A DNA stretch of 64,000 bases from Symbiodinium microadriaticum (GCA_001939145.1 LSRX01000168.1:126627-190626), one strand, 5' to 3'. Counted from the stretch's first letter, positions 12,026-23,854 are shown. Made by a program: numbers and translations. Notes: generated by a model not told the origin, from the sequence alone.

Positions 12026-12432
12026 GGGGCTAGGGTATGTTGGCAAAACAACGCTCCAAGCAAAAAGTTGCGTTCCAAGCCCGTGAAAGTTTCCTCGCGG
12101 TTCGCACTTAAGGCGCTTGCTCTGTGAAACGGACTGGGCGGCTCTAACATAGTTATGTGGGGAAGAAAGGGGGATACTACCGCCAAGCATTCAGAACCCT
12201 GTTCTGTACTACGTGGCAGAATAGTTCTACATCCTGCAACACGATTTGCCGTACTGCCCCGACCATCCATCCCAAAGAAACGAGAACCCTAAACCCTAAA
12301 CCCTCAACCCTAGACCCTAAACCCTACAGAGCTCTGGGCTCCGAGCGCGACGAGCTGATTCTCGCGCTTCCAAGTCTCTGGCGACTGCCTGCTGGGGGAT
12401 CACTGTCCCTATAGGGCTCCATATCGATATAG

Positions 12433-12540
12433 CCCAAAGGGTCCTACGTACCTATACAGTAGAATGTAGGGTTTCTATATTCGGAATTTATGCTATGATT
12501 CAGAGGAAGTATTCCCCGTGACAGTACACGAGACCCTTCG
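12433..12540. mobile_element. foldback element, family I (I1)
   Basis: Begins CCCAAAGGGTCCTACGTACC, with an internal TAGAATGTAGGGTTTCTATA. Related copies lie near 49230, 50785, 56600 and 29600. Confidence 0.55.
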
Positions 12541-15120
12541 ATAAAGTTAGGCACTTTAAGGCCTAAGTATATGCAGTTCTCAAAATAAGGACCCTCTGAA
12601 GGTCCTTTATTTGGAAGGGTGCGCTGAAAGGGATCCTAATTTAGAGAACTTCTCATAGACTCTATGGGCACATGGATCCTTCAAGGCAGGGGGTCCAAGG
12701 GGGTCTAATCCTCAAAGCTCCTTAGTACTCCGTAAGGTTTCCTAGGGTGCCTTACGGTTCTCTAGAACGGCGCAGGGTTTAGGGTTGAGGGGTTTGGGGT
12801 ATAGGGATTTAGGGATACTACCCTGCTCTTTCCCAAGGAAGCCCTGTAGAGAGATTCGGACATCTTGAAAGGGTTGCATCTGGGTTTAGGGTTCAAGTAA
12901 AGTTTACCTGGACAAAACCCTCCTGTTTAGGGCTCCTTATTATGATTCCCTGTATGTAGGTCCTTGGAAAGGTAAGTTACTGGGGTCTAGGGTAGGGCTT
13001 TGGACGGCTGGGTCTAAGGCTACATAAGTGATAAGATATGAGGTTTAGATAGAGTCCAGGGTTTCTGTAAAATGGTTCTTATATAAGTACTCTAACACTG
13101 TCTATACGGTTTGGGTTTGGCCTCTGCTGTAGATGCCCATTCCCCCATGCAGTAGGTTAAATATCAATGGGCCCAAGCCCAAAACCCAAACTTCGAATCC
13201 CAAACCGTCGTCGTGAGTGTACGGCAAGAAGACTTCAGCTAAACGAAGGCACTGCAAAAGAACCATCTATCTCGATCGTGGTAACACGTATACAGTAAGT
13301 GCTCGAGTACAGCCGAAGCACACAACCCGGAATGCAAAACGTTGCCCCAACCCGAGAAAACAACAAAAAAAGCCGTACTTACATGTATTGAATTGGAAGA
13401 CACACTACCTCCAAACTCAAGAAACCCTACTCATTACACACCTTTTACCTTGAAGCCACTACAACCTGCACAGCTTTCTGCCAGTGCAGGAAGAAAGAAT
13501 CGCCTCGCCAACCGCCAAGCAATCATCTCATCCAGAGAGTCCTAACGGCCAGGACAACCCTAAACCTTGCAATCGCTATACGCTCTATACCCTGTATAAG
13601 CCCCATAAACCCTAAACCCTCTAACTAAACCCTGTAAGCCGTATTGGCCCTATAAACCTTTATAAGGTCCAGAAATCTTATGAATCTTCTTCGAACCCTA
13701 AGCCCACAACGAAGGAAGCCCTGGTAAACCTCTAAAACCGCGAACAAATGGATCCTACCTTTTAAAGGGTTTTGGGGTTAGAGTTTAGGGTTTAGGGCTT
13801 AGAAGGGTGCGAAAGCCTCTGCCTATGGACGCGCTATACTCTGAATGGTGTTGGGAGCGAGGGCTTTTACTCTATGGGCACTTAACCCGAAACCTTAAAC
13901 CCTCTAAGGTACTTAACCCTCTAAACCCTACTGTTAACCCTCTAGGGTACTTAAGCCTAAACCCTACTGTAACCCGTCTAGGGTACTTAAGCCTAAACCC
14001 TACTGCAACCCCTCTAGGGTACTTACGCCTAAACCCTTAAAACCCTCTAAGGGAGTGCCAAGTTCCATTCCAAGGGTTCCGTTACAGAAGATGCTTCCCC
14101 GGACCTCCATTATAGACTAAACGGATCCGCAATGGTTCTATGCAGCTGTAGGGTGTAGGGTTTAGGTTTTACAGGGATTGCAATGATCATCCGGCGTATA
14201 GGGCCTTCATAGTCAGAAAACGGATTGTTTGGGGTACACTACGTTATAACTGTAAGCACGCAAGCCATGAATACACGTGAGTTTGAGTATAGGGGACTCT
14301 CCCTAAACCCTAAATTGAATGCCTATACCCCTATAAACCCTAAACCCTGGATAATAGATGGCAGGACCCTTGCTCTAAAAAGTGACCACGACCTGGGAAG
14401 GGGGTTCAGTTCTGGGTCAAGGGTTGCGATTACACTGGGACATGGTGCTGCAAGACGAGGGCATAGGGTTCATCAGCCTACCGTACACTCATCCCTGACC
14501 TCCGATGTAATCTCGCAGGCACCAAATCTATGGAGCCAAGTTTTCTACTCGTCGAGCTTGCGGATAATTTCGCAGCTCCCTTTCAAATAATGTGGTGTGG
14601 CATGCTGCCCTCACCTAAACCCAAACCCCTATACCCTAACTAACCCTCCGTTGTCTCTTCGTCTACGTAGTCGTCGTCTCCGTCGTCATCGTTAGCCTGA
14701 AGGTTTGCCTGGTCGTGGCCGTCGTCCTAGCCGAACCAATGGAAGTACCTTCCGTCGAAGTGCTGCGACAGCACTGCACCCTCACTTGATTGCTATTCTT
14801 ACTAACATATGCTTCCCAGCCCCTAAACCCTAAACTCCTAAACTCATGATACCGTCACCGTCCCCAAGCAGTCCTTGTTGGCTGCAATGGACACGCCCAG
14901 CAGGACGGCCAGGGCCTGCATGGAAGAAGTTTATGTGTCGAAACTGGACCTAGAAAAAATAGGTCTGTACTAGTGGGAGTTAGTTACTCTTAGGGTCTGG
15001 GTGGTTTCAGGAAAACTAAAGGATTAGGGTACTTGGTGGGTCCCTAAACCCTAAACCCTAACGTTGTGAGGGCGTTTGCGGGAAGCCAGCAAACCCAAAA
15101 GGATCCTATGTACCCACAAT
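12541..15120. other. gene-free stretch
   Basis: Low-copy sequence with small heptamer runs. Frames of 60-120 codons are present (for example 14225-14590), but they include translated heptamer (LNPK-type peptides) and have no convincing domain. Confidence 0.45.
13905..14037. repeat. 36-bp tandem repeat
   Basis: Three units of the form CTAGGGTACTTAAGCCTAAA, followed by CCCTACTG and a short spacer, spaced exactly 36 bp (tctaggg at 13941, 13977 and 14013). The period is divisible by three, so the plus-strand frame repeats a 12-residue peptide (LGYLSLNPT...). It appears to be a heptamer-derived minisatellite. Confidence 0.85.
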
Positions 15121-15207
15121 CTAAGGCTCTAGGGACTCATATTATAAAGCTTTTGGGCCCCACAGACCATACTATATAAGGCTTTTGGGCTATTTCAAGC
15201 CTTAGGG
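15121..15207. mobile_element. foldback element, family B (B4)
   Basis: Left end CTAAGGCTCTAGGGACTCAT; right end GGCTATTTCAAGCCTTAGGG. Confidence 0.65.
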
Positions 15208-15640
15208 ATATAGTAGCATTCTGATTTACGGCAGTATCCCCCGCCACCCCCATAACACCCTTTGGGAAAGGAGATGCTAGGCGCAGTGGACGCATTCGTG
15301 CTTCACGGTGACTTCTCCGCATTCTGAAACGGCACATGAAGACTGACAATCGCTTCCACCCTCAAGCGCAGGGATCAGGATTTGCGGTTTTCGTTCAATT
15401 AGAGGCTGTCCTAAATCCACTACAGGAGCCTAGATAATTCCCAACACTATTTTTTTGGGGGTATCATAAATATAGTATGACGGGCCTCCAAACCCATATG
15501 ACACCCTCAAGCCAGAACCCAAACCTCTCCTCGCCTCCTACAGCCTCAGCTTGCAAACATCAAGCTTAAACCATACCTGTGGTTTAGGGGTTTGGGGTTT
15601 AGGGTTTAGGGGAATCCGGAACCCCTTGTTTTCAACTCTC

Positions 15641-16200
15641 AATGTTTGTAATCCCCACTTTCGGCAACAGTGGGTTAGCTGCACTTCCACTTCTGACCTC
15701 ATTTCTTTCCGTTTGTGCTTCCACTCGGGATTTCGCTTCCGTTTCAACTTCCGCTTGCGTTTCCGGTTGGGTTTTCCTTTCCGTTTGCTCTTCCGTTTTG
15801 GTTTTGGATCCTCAACCGGTAAATCCAGGACCCTCCCAATTCACGAAAAAGTGGAAAACACAGTGTGTTTACTGTTTATTTTCCGGTTCTGAAGCCAAAA
15901 CGCAGTGTTTTGAGCTCGGAACCGGAAAATAAACAGTAAACACACTGTGTTTTCCACTTTTCTCTAGTTGTGGAAGACACTGCAAGGGCAAACAGAAAGC
16001 TGAATGGAAGCCAAATCGACACCGGAACCCCGAATGGAAGCACGAACGGAACCGAAAAAGCAAGTGGAAAACAAAACGGAAGCGAAAACGGAAGACCTTG
16101 GAGAAGCGGAAGACAGACCGGAAACAAAACGGAAACAGAAACGGAAGACGAAACATGCCTTGTTCCCGAAGTGGGGATTACAACTCAATGTTATAACCCT
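15641..16200. repeat. 560-bp foldback rich in TTCCGT / GGAAGC
   Basis: A large inverted repeat. The outer ends are TGTAATCCCCACTTTCGG (left) and CCGAAGTGGGGATTACA (right). The left arm is a pyrimidine-rich run of hexamer-like TTCCGT units and the right arm a purine-rich run of GGAAGC/CGGAAA units. The innermost part is a perfect 43-bp inverted repeat (15847-15889 against 15919-15961) around a 29-base loop. Long open frames on both strands (Phe/Arg/Ser-rich or Lys/Glu/Thr-rich) come from this periodicity. It flanks a heptamer run at about 15590-15610. The origin is unknown; a non-autonomous foldback transposon is one possibility. Confidence 0.85.
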
Positions 16201-16277
16201 CAACCCTAAAACCCTTATATCAGAACATCCGCTCAAACAAGAACCACATTTGGGGGTTGGGGCTCCCACAACCTATA

Positions 16278-16328
16278 AGTATAAATAAATAAATAAATAT
16301 ATATATATATGTATAATATATATATATA
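16278..16328. repeat. AT microsatellite
   Basis: (AAAT)n followed by (TA)n with one interruption. Confidence 0.9.
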
Positions 16329-16464
16329 CCCTGCAACGACCCCCTTAAGGAAGGAGCTGTTCAAGGAACCTCATATAGTAAAGCACTCTTCTAACAACCT
16401 GTCTGGTAATCTTTATAGAAGCCCTCATAAATCCCTTCAACATTACTACGCCCTAAGCTCGAAA

Positions 16465-16628
16465 TCCTAAACCCTAAACCCTAAAACCCTAAAGCCCTAA
16501 ACCTAAAACCCTGAAGCCCTCAACCCTAAAACCCTAAACCCTAAACCCTAACACCCTAACACACCCTAAACCTTAAAACCCTAAAGCCCTAAACCCTAAA
16601 GCCCCAAACCCTATAAACCCTAAAGCCC
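16465..16628. repeat. telomere-like array, CCCTAAA strand
   Basis: Variants CCCTAAAG and CCCTAAACC. It is separated by a GC-rich island (16629-16710) from TTTAGGG-strand sequence beginning at 16715. Confidence 0.9.
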
Positions 16629-16714
16629 CATCTTCGCAAGACCTTGATCGTCGCCAGGTCCGAGGAGGCCGCGTGCTGCCAACATGTGCTCGCCAGGCCA
16701 TGGAGCCTTCCGGA

Positions 16715-17130
16715 TTGGGGGTTTGGGGGGTTTAGGGGATTAGGGGATTAGGGGTTTTAGGGTTTTAGGGTTTAGGGATTGGGGCTTAGGGGTTAGGGGT
16801 TTAGGGGTTTAGGGTTTTTGGGTTTTAGGGTATAGGGTTTATGGAGCCTTCCGAGAGGCTTCGCTTTAAGGGTTCTCTAGTCAGGGCTTTATAAGGAGTG
16901 CTCGAAGCGGGCGGTTTAAGGGGTTAGGGCTTCGGGGTTAAAGGGTTTGGGCTTTTGGGGGTTTAGGGTTTAGGATTTAGGGGTTTAGGGTTTAAGGCTT
17001 AGGGGTTTAAGGCTTAGGGCTTCGGGGTTAAAGGGTTTGGGCTTTTGGGGGTTTAGGGTTTAGGATTTAGGGGTTTAGGGTTTAAGGCTTAGGGGTTTAA
17101 GGCTTAGGGCTTCGGGGTTAAAGGGTTTAG
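16715..17130. repeat. telomere-like array with 90-bp higher-order unit
   Basis: From about 16931 a 90-bp block containing TTCGGGGTTAAAGGGTTTGG recurs at 17021 and starts again at 17111. Within each block the heptamers have a fixed pattern of variants, so the unit multiplied as a block. Confidence 0.85.
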
Positions 17131-17576
17131 GGCGTTTTGTTCTAAAGGGTCCTCTACAGCTAGGCTTCGGGGGTTCAGAAGGGCAACTTAGAGGTCAGGG
17201 AATTGGGGCTCAAAAGGGAGTTGTTTTATGGGTCCTTGACAGGTTCCTTTACAGGCTAAGGTTACCGATTCTCTAATCAAACGCTAAGGGTTCAGGATCA
17301 TTGAAAGGGCTTCTTCAAGGCAGGGTGAGGGACATTGGGGTTATGACTTACGGTAGGGTTTAGGACATTAGGGGTTTAGGGTTTAGGACTGCATGACTTT
17401 AAGGGTGGAGTTGATTCAGGTTTGGGGGATTCTCAAAAGGCGTGGTAGTGCAGCTTATGGGTGGAGATATAGAGGTGAAGGACAGAGCACATAGACTTTT
17501 CTGAGTAGTGCAGTCTGCGGTGATTGAGACAAGGGTTTACATCAATCCTAGAGAAGCTGTCTTCTGTAAGGATGTG

Positions 17577-17656
17577 TATGTGTATGTGTATATATATATA
17601 TATACATGTAATTGTATGTGTGTGTGTATGTATATATATATATATATATATATATG
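17577..17656. repeat. (TG)n/(TA)n microsatellite
   Basis: Mixed GTATGTG and TATATA repeats. Open frames over it are artefacts. Confidence 0.95.
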
Positions 17657-17659
17657 TAT

Positions 17660-19372
17660 GCACACCCCTCCCGTCCGGTGACAGACCATCGCCCGGAAAA
17701 TCTAGACATGGTTAGGCTCACAGAAGCTGAATGGTATTATACCGGGCTTTACAATTGTCTTTGATATTTCGAGCCTATCATTCTGTTGATGGTCATCCTT
17801 TTGTTCTCTGTAGATGTCGCGCCGCTCGTTCCGGCAATGTACCACGCGTAATACTGTGCCTTATGGGTTGCTCTTTGGTTGGCACTGTTACTTTCTGTCG
17901 CTGACGACGTAGCATGTCCACCATACTCTGTGTGCTTGATTCTTGCACCAAACAGTTTAACCTTTTCATACATGGGCTAAAGCCCATTTGAAACGCACCC
18001 AGGATTTTAAGGGCTCTACAACAGGTGTTTGCAGAAGCTCTCTATTCGGGATCTGCACGGTTCCCATGGCTAAAGCCCTAATCCTTTTGGAGGAGCCCCT
18101 ATAGAAACCCTTTTAGGGAACCCTTTCAGAACCCATCTTGGGTGGCCTGGACAAAACATTGCCAAGCTCCGGCTTCACCAATCGGAGAGCCTCGGTGAGT
18201 CGAGGCAAGGGGGGGCTTTTTCGTTTATACGGGGTATAGGGGCTCATGAGGCAAGGTTGAGGGTTTATGGATTTATGGGTTTGGGGTATAAGGTTTAGGG
18301 CTTAAATCTTAAAAGGTTTAGGGGTAAATTCGGGGTTTAGGGTTTAGCGTGAAATCCTAAAGGTCCTGAAGGACGAAAAGAACCCCAAAACGGTCTGAGT
18401 CTAAGGCTCACATACCACATTGGGATTCACCGTGCAAAAGGTGTAGGGCATCTACTTATAAGGCCGTTAGGGTCCTCGACGATAAAGTTCTATAAACGAT
18501 TCGATAAGGTTTGCGGGGTTTCGGGTTAGGAGTGTAGAGTCGCAGAGTCATTGATTGTAGGTAGGATTAGGCTTAGGTTCATTCATTGCATCTGGTTAAG
18601 GTTCAGGATTTGGTCTATATTAGGGCCTATTAGGGTCGTCCTTTTGGGGTGCCGTACTATATTGAATATTGGGAACCTAAAAAAGGGACCCTACTTTAGA
18701 GAACTGCCCATCTCAGAACCTGGATGATTTCGAGCATTGGGGCATGGAAGCATGCTAAAGACATTCAGCCGGCGCGTCCTAAACCATACAACTCCAAGTC
18801 CCTAGAACCCTGCTCCCTGCACCCTACATAAATTCATGAGTGCCAAAAACCTAGATCCAAAAGACGAAAAGGCCTCTTCGGACCCAGAATAACGAATCCA
18901 GAAGTTCACATTGTAATCAGAAGGGAAACAGCTTCTACTGTAGACCCGTGATTCTAAAACTCCAAACCATAAATTAATGGAGTCTATTAACCGGGGGAAA
19001 GCCTCCGAGACGGACAGCTGAGCTTTACAAGTGACAGGGGTCAGCAAGATCGGGGCCTGAACCCCTAGACACCTAGACCCCCAAACCCTAAATCCCTTAA
19101 GCCTGAACCCAGAACCCAGAAGAGTTTCGAGAAAGCGGAAGATGCACAACAGCCGGGTCCGTGACGCAAGCGATGCAGCCCCGTCGTTGCTCCTGTCAAC
19201 CAAAACCGACATTTCCATGTAACATGGGGTGCTTCCATGATTAGAAACGCTTTCGTAGTCATTGAGGCCCTGAGGAATAAGTACTGTTAGTCAGCATTCC
19301 GACCCGTGCATGTTCCTTAAGGCGTTTCATAAGGTTTTAAGTAGCGCTTCATGCCAAAAGGGCTCATCTATA
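17660..19372. other. gene-free stretch
   Basis: Mostly low-copy sequence with sparse heptamers (18280-18350, 19080-19110). A motif GGTGCCGTACTATATTGAAT near 18648, followed by AAAGGGACCCTACTTTAGAG, matches the family H foldbacks at 28655-28830 in inverted orientation. Confidence 0.5.
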
Positions 19373-19462
19373 CAGCATTATGGCTTTAGGCCCCCAAAAC
19401 TATAAGGGGGATGGTCTTTGGGACTCAATTCCATAATGGTAGTATATATGGAACCTCTGGGA
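19373..19462. mobile_element. foldback element, family L (L1)
   Basis: Family L ends in a TATATGGAGCCTCTGGG-type arm. The centre carries ATGGTCTTTGGGACTCAATT and CCATAATGGTAGTATA. Other copies: 45986-46092 and 63141-63230. Confidence 0.6.
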
Positions 19463-19530
19463 TACGGTTTACTATAGGGCTTCATAAGGCCAATGTGCAA
19501 GGATAGCGGGCAGTATTGACCTAAAGTTTA

Positions 19531-19604
19531 CCCTAAGGCTCAAAATAGCCCAAAAGCCTCAAAAAGTATGGTCTTTGGGCCCAAAAGCTTAAATGTGAGT
19601 CATG
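19531..19604. mobile_element. foldback element, family B (B5)
   Basis: The left arm is perfect (CCCTAAGGCTCAAAATAGCC). The right arm is lost after CTTAAATGTGAGTCAT. Confidence 0.65.
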
Positions 19605-19918
19605 TTTCGGGTGTAAGTCTCAGGGCTTCGGGTGTTTCGGGGCGTCGGGGGTGGATGTCTAGTGGTTCGGGGTTTGAAGGTACAGGCTTGGTGTGATAGT
19701 ATATGGCGCTCCTGTTTAGGGGTCTTCCGGGGTTCCTAGTGTTCTGAGGGACCTTATATTGGCTTCCGACGTCTCTAGAGGCTCCCAGCTCTAAGCACTT
19801 TTTTGGCCATTATCCTACCTATGCCTGTACCGGTAGCCTTCCATAGAATAAAAAAGCATCACATATACATTAAACCATATGTGCATAACTACGTGTGTAT
19901 ATATGTATACATATATGC

Positions 19919-19958
19919 ATATCTATCTATCTATCTATCTATCTTTCTATCTATCTAC

Positions 19959-19990
<32 letters not shown>

Positions 19991-20003
19991 ATATATATAT
20001 ATA

Positions 20004-20058
<55 letters not shown>
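19919..20058. repeat. (CTAT)n-(TA)n-(CATA)n-(TA)n compound microsatellite
   Basis: Four adjoining simple repeats. The Tyr/Leu/Ser/Ile frames across it are artefacts. Confidence 0.95.
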
Positions 20059-20059
<1 letters not shown>

Positions 20060-20207
20060 GTGTATATATGTATACATCATGCATGCATACATAATATGTG
20101 TGTATGCACGTATACATATAAGTCATGTACGAACATAGATCCTTTTGGAGGATTGTTGAACATCTGTTTATGCACACCCTGGGCAAACCCCTTTAAAAGT
20201 GTTGGGT

Positions 20208-20300
20208 GCTGCCCCCCCCTGCAGTAACAGCCTATTATAGGGCTACTATGACATCCATATTATGAATGTTACCCAACTGTTACTGAGTGGGGGGCAGAAT
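20208..20300. mobile_element. foldback with poly-C arms
   Basis: The left arm CTGCCCCCCCCTGCAGTAAC pairs with GTTACTGAGTGGGGGGCAG. A similar poly-C/GTTACTG arrangement occurs around 30760-30865. Confidence 0.6.
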
Positions 20301-20321
20301 CCAACGTACATGTCTGGAACC

Positions 20322-20400
20322 TATTAACCCTAAACCCTAAACCCTAAAACCCTAAACCCTAAAACCCAAACACCCTAAACCCAACCCTAAACCCAGCCCC
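20322..20400. repeat. telomere-like array, CCCTAAA strand
   Basis: About ten near-perfect heptamers. TTTAGGG-strand runs follow at 20476-20555, so the strand flips within about 75 bp. Confidence 0.9.
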
Positions 20401-20556
20401 CATCGGAGATTCGTGAACCCCGAAACCTTAGTCTGCACCTTAAACTCCGACAGCGAAGCAAAGCGAACGGCTAATAGGGTTTAGGGTTTTAAGGGTTTAG
20501 GGCCTTATGTAATTAGAATAGGGTTTAGGGGTTTAGGGTTTAGGGTTTAGGGCTTA

Positions 20557-20651
20557 ATATACGGGCCCTAATAACTCGAATAGCGTTTTGGGGTACATTC
20601 TACTATAAGTACCCAAAGAAGTACAGGTAATTTCTTAGGCCCCGAAAATAC
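20557..20651. mobile_element. foldback element, family M (M2)
   Basis: Left end TACGGGCCCTAATAACTCGA; right part GGTAATTTCTTAGGCCCCGA. The best family M copy is at 48298-48409. Confidence 0.6.
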
Positions 20652-20824
20652 ACCCTAAACCCTAGACCCTAGACCCCTCAACCCCTAAGCCCTAAACCTG
20701 AAACCCTAAGCCCTAAACCCTAAAACCTAACCCTAGTAAAGCCATCGGCGACTCCGGATTTCAACAGCCTGGCCTCCGAGTAACCCCCTGCTGCTTCGTT
20801 CGAAACCTGAGCCCGGGGGGGCAG

Positions 20825-21120
20825 GTTTTGGGGCTTTAGGGGTTTTGGGGGGTTTATGAGTTTGAATTTTTGGGGGTTTAGCTCTTTTGGGGTTTAGGGT
20901 TTTTAGGGGGTTTAGGGCTTTAGGGGTTTGGGGTTTTGGGGTTTTAGGGGTTAAAGGGTTTAGAGGTTTAGGGTTTTGGGGCTTTAGAGGTTTAGGGCTT
21001 TAGGGGTTTAGGGCTTTAGGGGTTTAGGGCTTTAGGGGTTTAGGGCTTTAGGGGTTTAGGGCTTTAGGGGTTTAGGGCTTTAGGGGTTCAGGGTTTAGGG
21101 TTTAAGGTTTTAGGGTTAAG
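20825..21120. repeat. telomere-like array with 16-bp unit
   Basis: The 3' half (about 20990-21085) is a regular repeat of the 16-mer CTTTAGGGGTTTAGGG, i.e. two alternating variant heptamers of 8 bases each. The 5' half is irregular GGTTTTGGGG/TTTAGGG. Confidence 0.9.
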
Positions 21121-21362
21121 AGCAGGTGTAAGAACCCTAAACCCTACAAACGGGTCTGTCATGAGTCTCAAAACCCTCAGACCCTTCTTCAGCCCATAAG
21201 AGCAGTCACACAAGTTTCAGGGCAGTTTAGGGTTCAGGGTGGAAGGCAGTTGAGGCTTCGTGAGGGTTTAGAGATTAGGGTATTTGAGGGGTAGGAACCT
21301 GCGAAATCTACATACACCTCAGCAGCTTCCAATCCCAAGGAAGCGCTAAACCTCCGAAACTC

Positions 21363-21426
21363 TGCAGACCTCCCTAAACCATAAACCCTAAACCCTAAAC
21401 CCAAACCCTAAACCCTAAACCCTAAT
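21363..21426. repeat. telomere-like array, CCCTAAA strand
   Basis: Near-perfect CCCTAAA units, followed shortly by a C14 homopolymer at about 21457-21470. Confidence 0.9.
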
Positions 21427-21502
21427 ATTCAGTGCAGGATCCTTCTTCACCACAGCCCCCCCCCCCCCCCGTGCAGAGTACTCCAACACCACACAGCACA
21501 AA

Positions 21503-21584
21503 CCCTTAGCACCAAAACAGCCCAAAAGCGTTATGTAATGGGGTCTTATATGCCCAAAAGCCTTACAATATGAGTCCTTGAGGG
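21503..21584. mobile_element. foldback element, family B (B6), diverged
   Basis: Recognisable by AACAGCCCAAAAGCGTTAT, GCCCAAAAGCCTTACAATAT and the tail GAGTCCTTGAGGGTA. Confidence 0.55.
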
Positions 21585-22080
21585 TACGCGAAACAGTTTA
21601 ATTCAATGCTAAACAAAATGGAACCTCGAGGAAGATCTTCAACTCACTGTCGGTAAGGAATGGGCCCATGCCTTCCCCACCCATCCCCCAAACAACACAC
21701 GGCTTTAGGGCGTAGGGTTTTGGGCTTAGGGTTTAGGGCAATCATTTCATTGTAGCATTGTTGGAAGAGCAGCAAGCCCTCCCCACACATGCACAAGCCA
21801 CGACAGAGTTGCACATGCTCGGTAAGGCTTATACGCATATACACATGCGTGTAAACAAACTCATGAATGCAGGTATGTAGGTGTACATGCATGTAGTCAT
21901 GTAGCTATGTCGGCCTGTAGGCATGCATGCATGTATGCTAGGAAGTATGTACGTATATACGTATGTACATGTGCATAAGTGCATGCATGAATGGACGGAT
22001 GGGTGGGTGGGTGCACATGTTTGTTCACGCGTACTGTATATCCGTACATATTGGTGTGGGACTCTATCATTCGAACATAT

Positions 22081-22470
22081 TTCTACAGACAGACCGACGA
22101 ACAGATCGACAAATAGCTAGAAAGACTGACAGACAGAGAGATAGGGGGTTATTAGACAGATGGACAAAGATGGCAGGATCTTCGATAGGTCGATAGACAG
22201 ATAGATAGCAAGATGATCGGTGGAAAGATGCAACACCAGCTCCACAGATAGATAGACAGACAGATAGATACAGAGACAGGTGGGTAGATAGATAGATAGA
22301 TAGATAGATAGACAGATAGACAGATAGATAGACAGACAGATAGATACAGAGACAGGTGGGTAGATAGATAGATAGATAGATAGATAGACAGATAGACAGA
22401 TAGACAGATAGACAGATAGATAGATAAATAGATAGATAGAAAATAGAAAGATAGATAGATTAAGTTCTTA
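22081..22470. repeat. (GATA)n/(GACA)n microsatellite
   Basis: Nearly 400 bp of GATA, GACA and AAGA tetranucleotides with two near-identical blocks (TACAGAGACAGGTGGGTAGA occurs twice). ORFs across it are artefacts. Confidence 0.95.
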
Positions 22471-22863
22471 GATTTACTCTCGACAGGCTTAAGTGTTTAG
22501 GGTTAGGTTGGATTCAATTAGATATAACTAGGTTATATCAGATTAGATTAGATTGGCGGATCGACAGGAGGGTGGATAGATAGGAAGCCAGGCAGATTAT
22601 GGCAGCTAGATAGAACCTTCATACCGAATAATGTCATATCATACCATCTCATATCAGATCATACCATGTCATAGTTTACCTGCCATATCATGGCATATCA
22701 TGCAAAACCCTAAACCTCTAAACCCTGAACCCTAAAGCCTCTACCCAAAACTACCACAACGAAGCATGGGCCGCCCGGCTGAAGCCAGAAAATCTGACCT
22801 CGGCTTCGCCATGCTTCGGGAAGAAGGTGAATGCACTTGTATAGGGTACAGGATTAGGGCTTC

Positions 22864-23523
22864 GGCTTTAAGGGCTTTTTGGGTCTTAGGGTGTCTTTGA
22901 GGGTTTGCGGCTTTAGGGATTTGGGGTTTCTGGCTTAGGGCTCTCTGAATCGAACCCTTACCCTCAAAGGACTCATATTTTAAGGCTTTTGGTCCCAAAA
23001 GCCTCATTATATAAGGCTTTTGGGCTATTTTGATGCTAAGGGGAGGGGTTCCACAAAGGGCTCCTTCCACGGGCTCTTGTACGAGTCCTCGTCGGATTCC
23101 TCTAGGGGTTCTGTTCGGGTTCAGCAAGGGTTCTTATCGGACTTTAAATGCGGCAAATGCCCGTAAAGGTTAAGGTTTCGGACGTCTGTTTAAACCAAAC
23201 ACTAAACCCTAAACCCGAAAGTCTAAACCCTAAACCCGAAAGTCTAAACCCAAAACCCTAACCAGGCGCTAACAAATGGAGCTTATAAGGGACATACATA
23301 CGGGGGGCTACGAAGGATTGAGCCTTCAGGGTTGGGTTTAGGATGCTGGCCTTGGAGGTTCAGGTTCTTAAGTCTTGACGGCGGGGCTGCTTTAAGGTTT
23401 ATGGTTCAGGGTGTAGGGTTTAAGGTTTATGGTTAAGGGTTTAGGGTTTAAGGTTTAGGGTGCAGGGTTTAAGGTTTAGGGTCAAGGGTTTAGGGTTTAG
23501 GGTTAAGGGTTTAGGGTTTAAGG
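22864..23523. repeat. 660-bp direct duplication, copy 1
   Basis: Identical, as far as I can read, to 24129-24788 (offset 1265). It contains foldback B7, a CCCTAAACCCGAAAGT doublet and TTTAGGG-strand repeats. It ends exactly at an N (23524), which suggests an assembly join rather than a biological boundary. Confidence 0.9.
22961..23043. mobile_element. foldback element, family B variant (B7)
   Basis: Variant ends CCCTCAAAGGACTCATATTT and GGCTATTTTGATGCTAAGGG. It shares this 'GATGCTAAGGG' end with B11 (47759-47840), so they form a subfamily. The duplicate lies at 24226-24308. Confidence 0.7.
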
Positions 23524-23524
23524 N
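23524..23524. other. ambiguous base (N) at duplication boundary
   Basis: A single N between AAGG and AATTTTC, immediately after the last base that matches the second duplicate. Confidence 0.95.
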
Positions 23525-23734
23525 AATTTTCAGTGGATTGACTAGGGCGTTGACATCAAAGAGCTAGGTCCCTATGTACACCCTGAACCCTTACTGTATT
23601 AAAGAAGACTACAGGTGGGGAGTGTAGGGTATATAGGGCTTCTATAAGGCTTCTATAAGGTATAAAGACCTTCCATAAGGCTCCTATAACTTTAACTGCC
23701 CACCTGAAAATGTCCTAGACTGTAGGCGTTCTAC

Positions 23735-23854
23735 GTCGACGTACAAACCAACATCATTACGGCTCTGATATAAGGTCGACGTATAAAATAACATCATTAC
23801 GGCTCCGATATAAGGTCGACGTATAAAATAACATCGTTGCGGCTCCGACCTAAG
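23735..23854. repeat. 40-bp minisatellite, three units
   Basis: Units start GTCGACGTAYAAAAYAACAT at 23735, 23775 and 23815 and continue with CRTTRCGGCTCYGA. The third unit is the most diverged. Confidence 0.9.

Noticed and set aside
15551-16288. Six 80-113-codon frames rich in Phe/Arg or Lys/Glu/Thr
   Set aside because: They mirror each other on the two strands and follow the hexamer pattern of the 560-bp foldback.
19803-20227. 110-codon plus-strand frames near 20 kb
   Set aside because: Translated CTAT/TA/CATA microsatellite.
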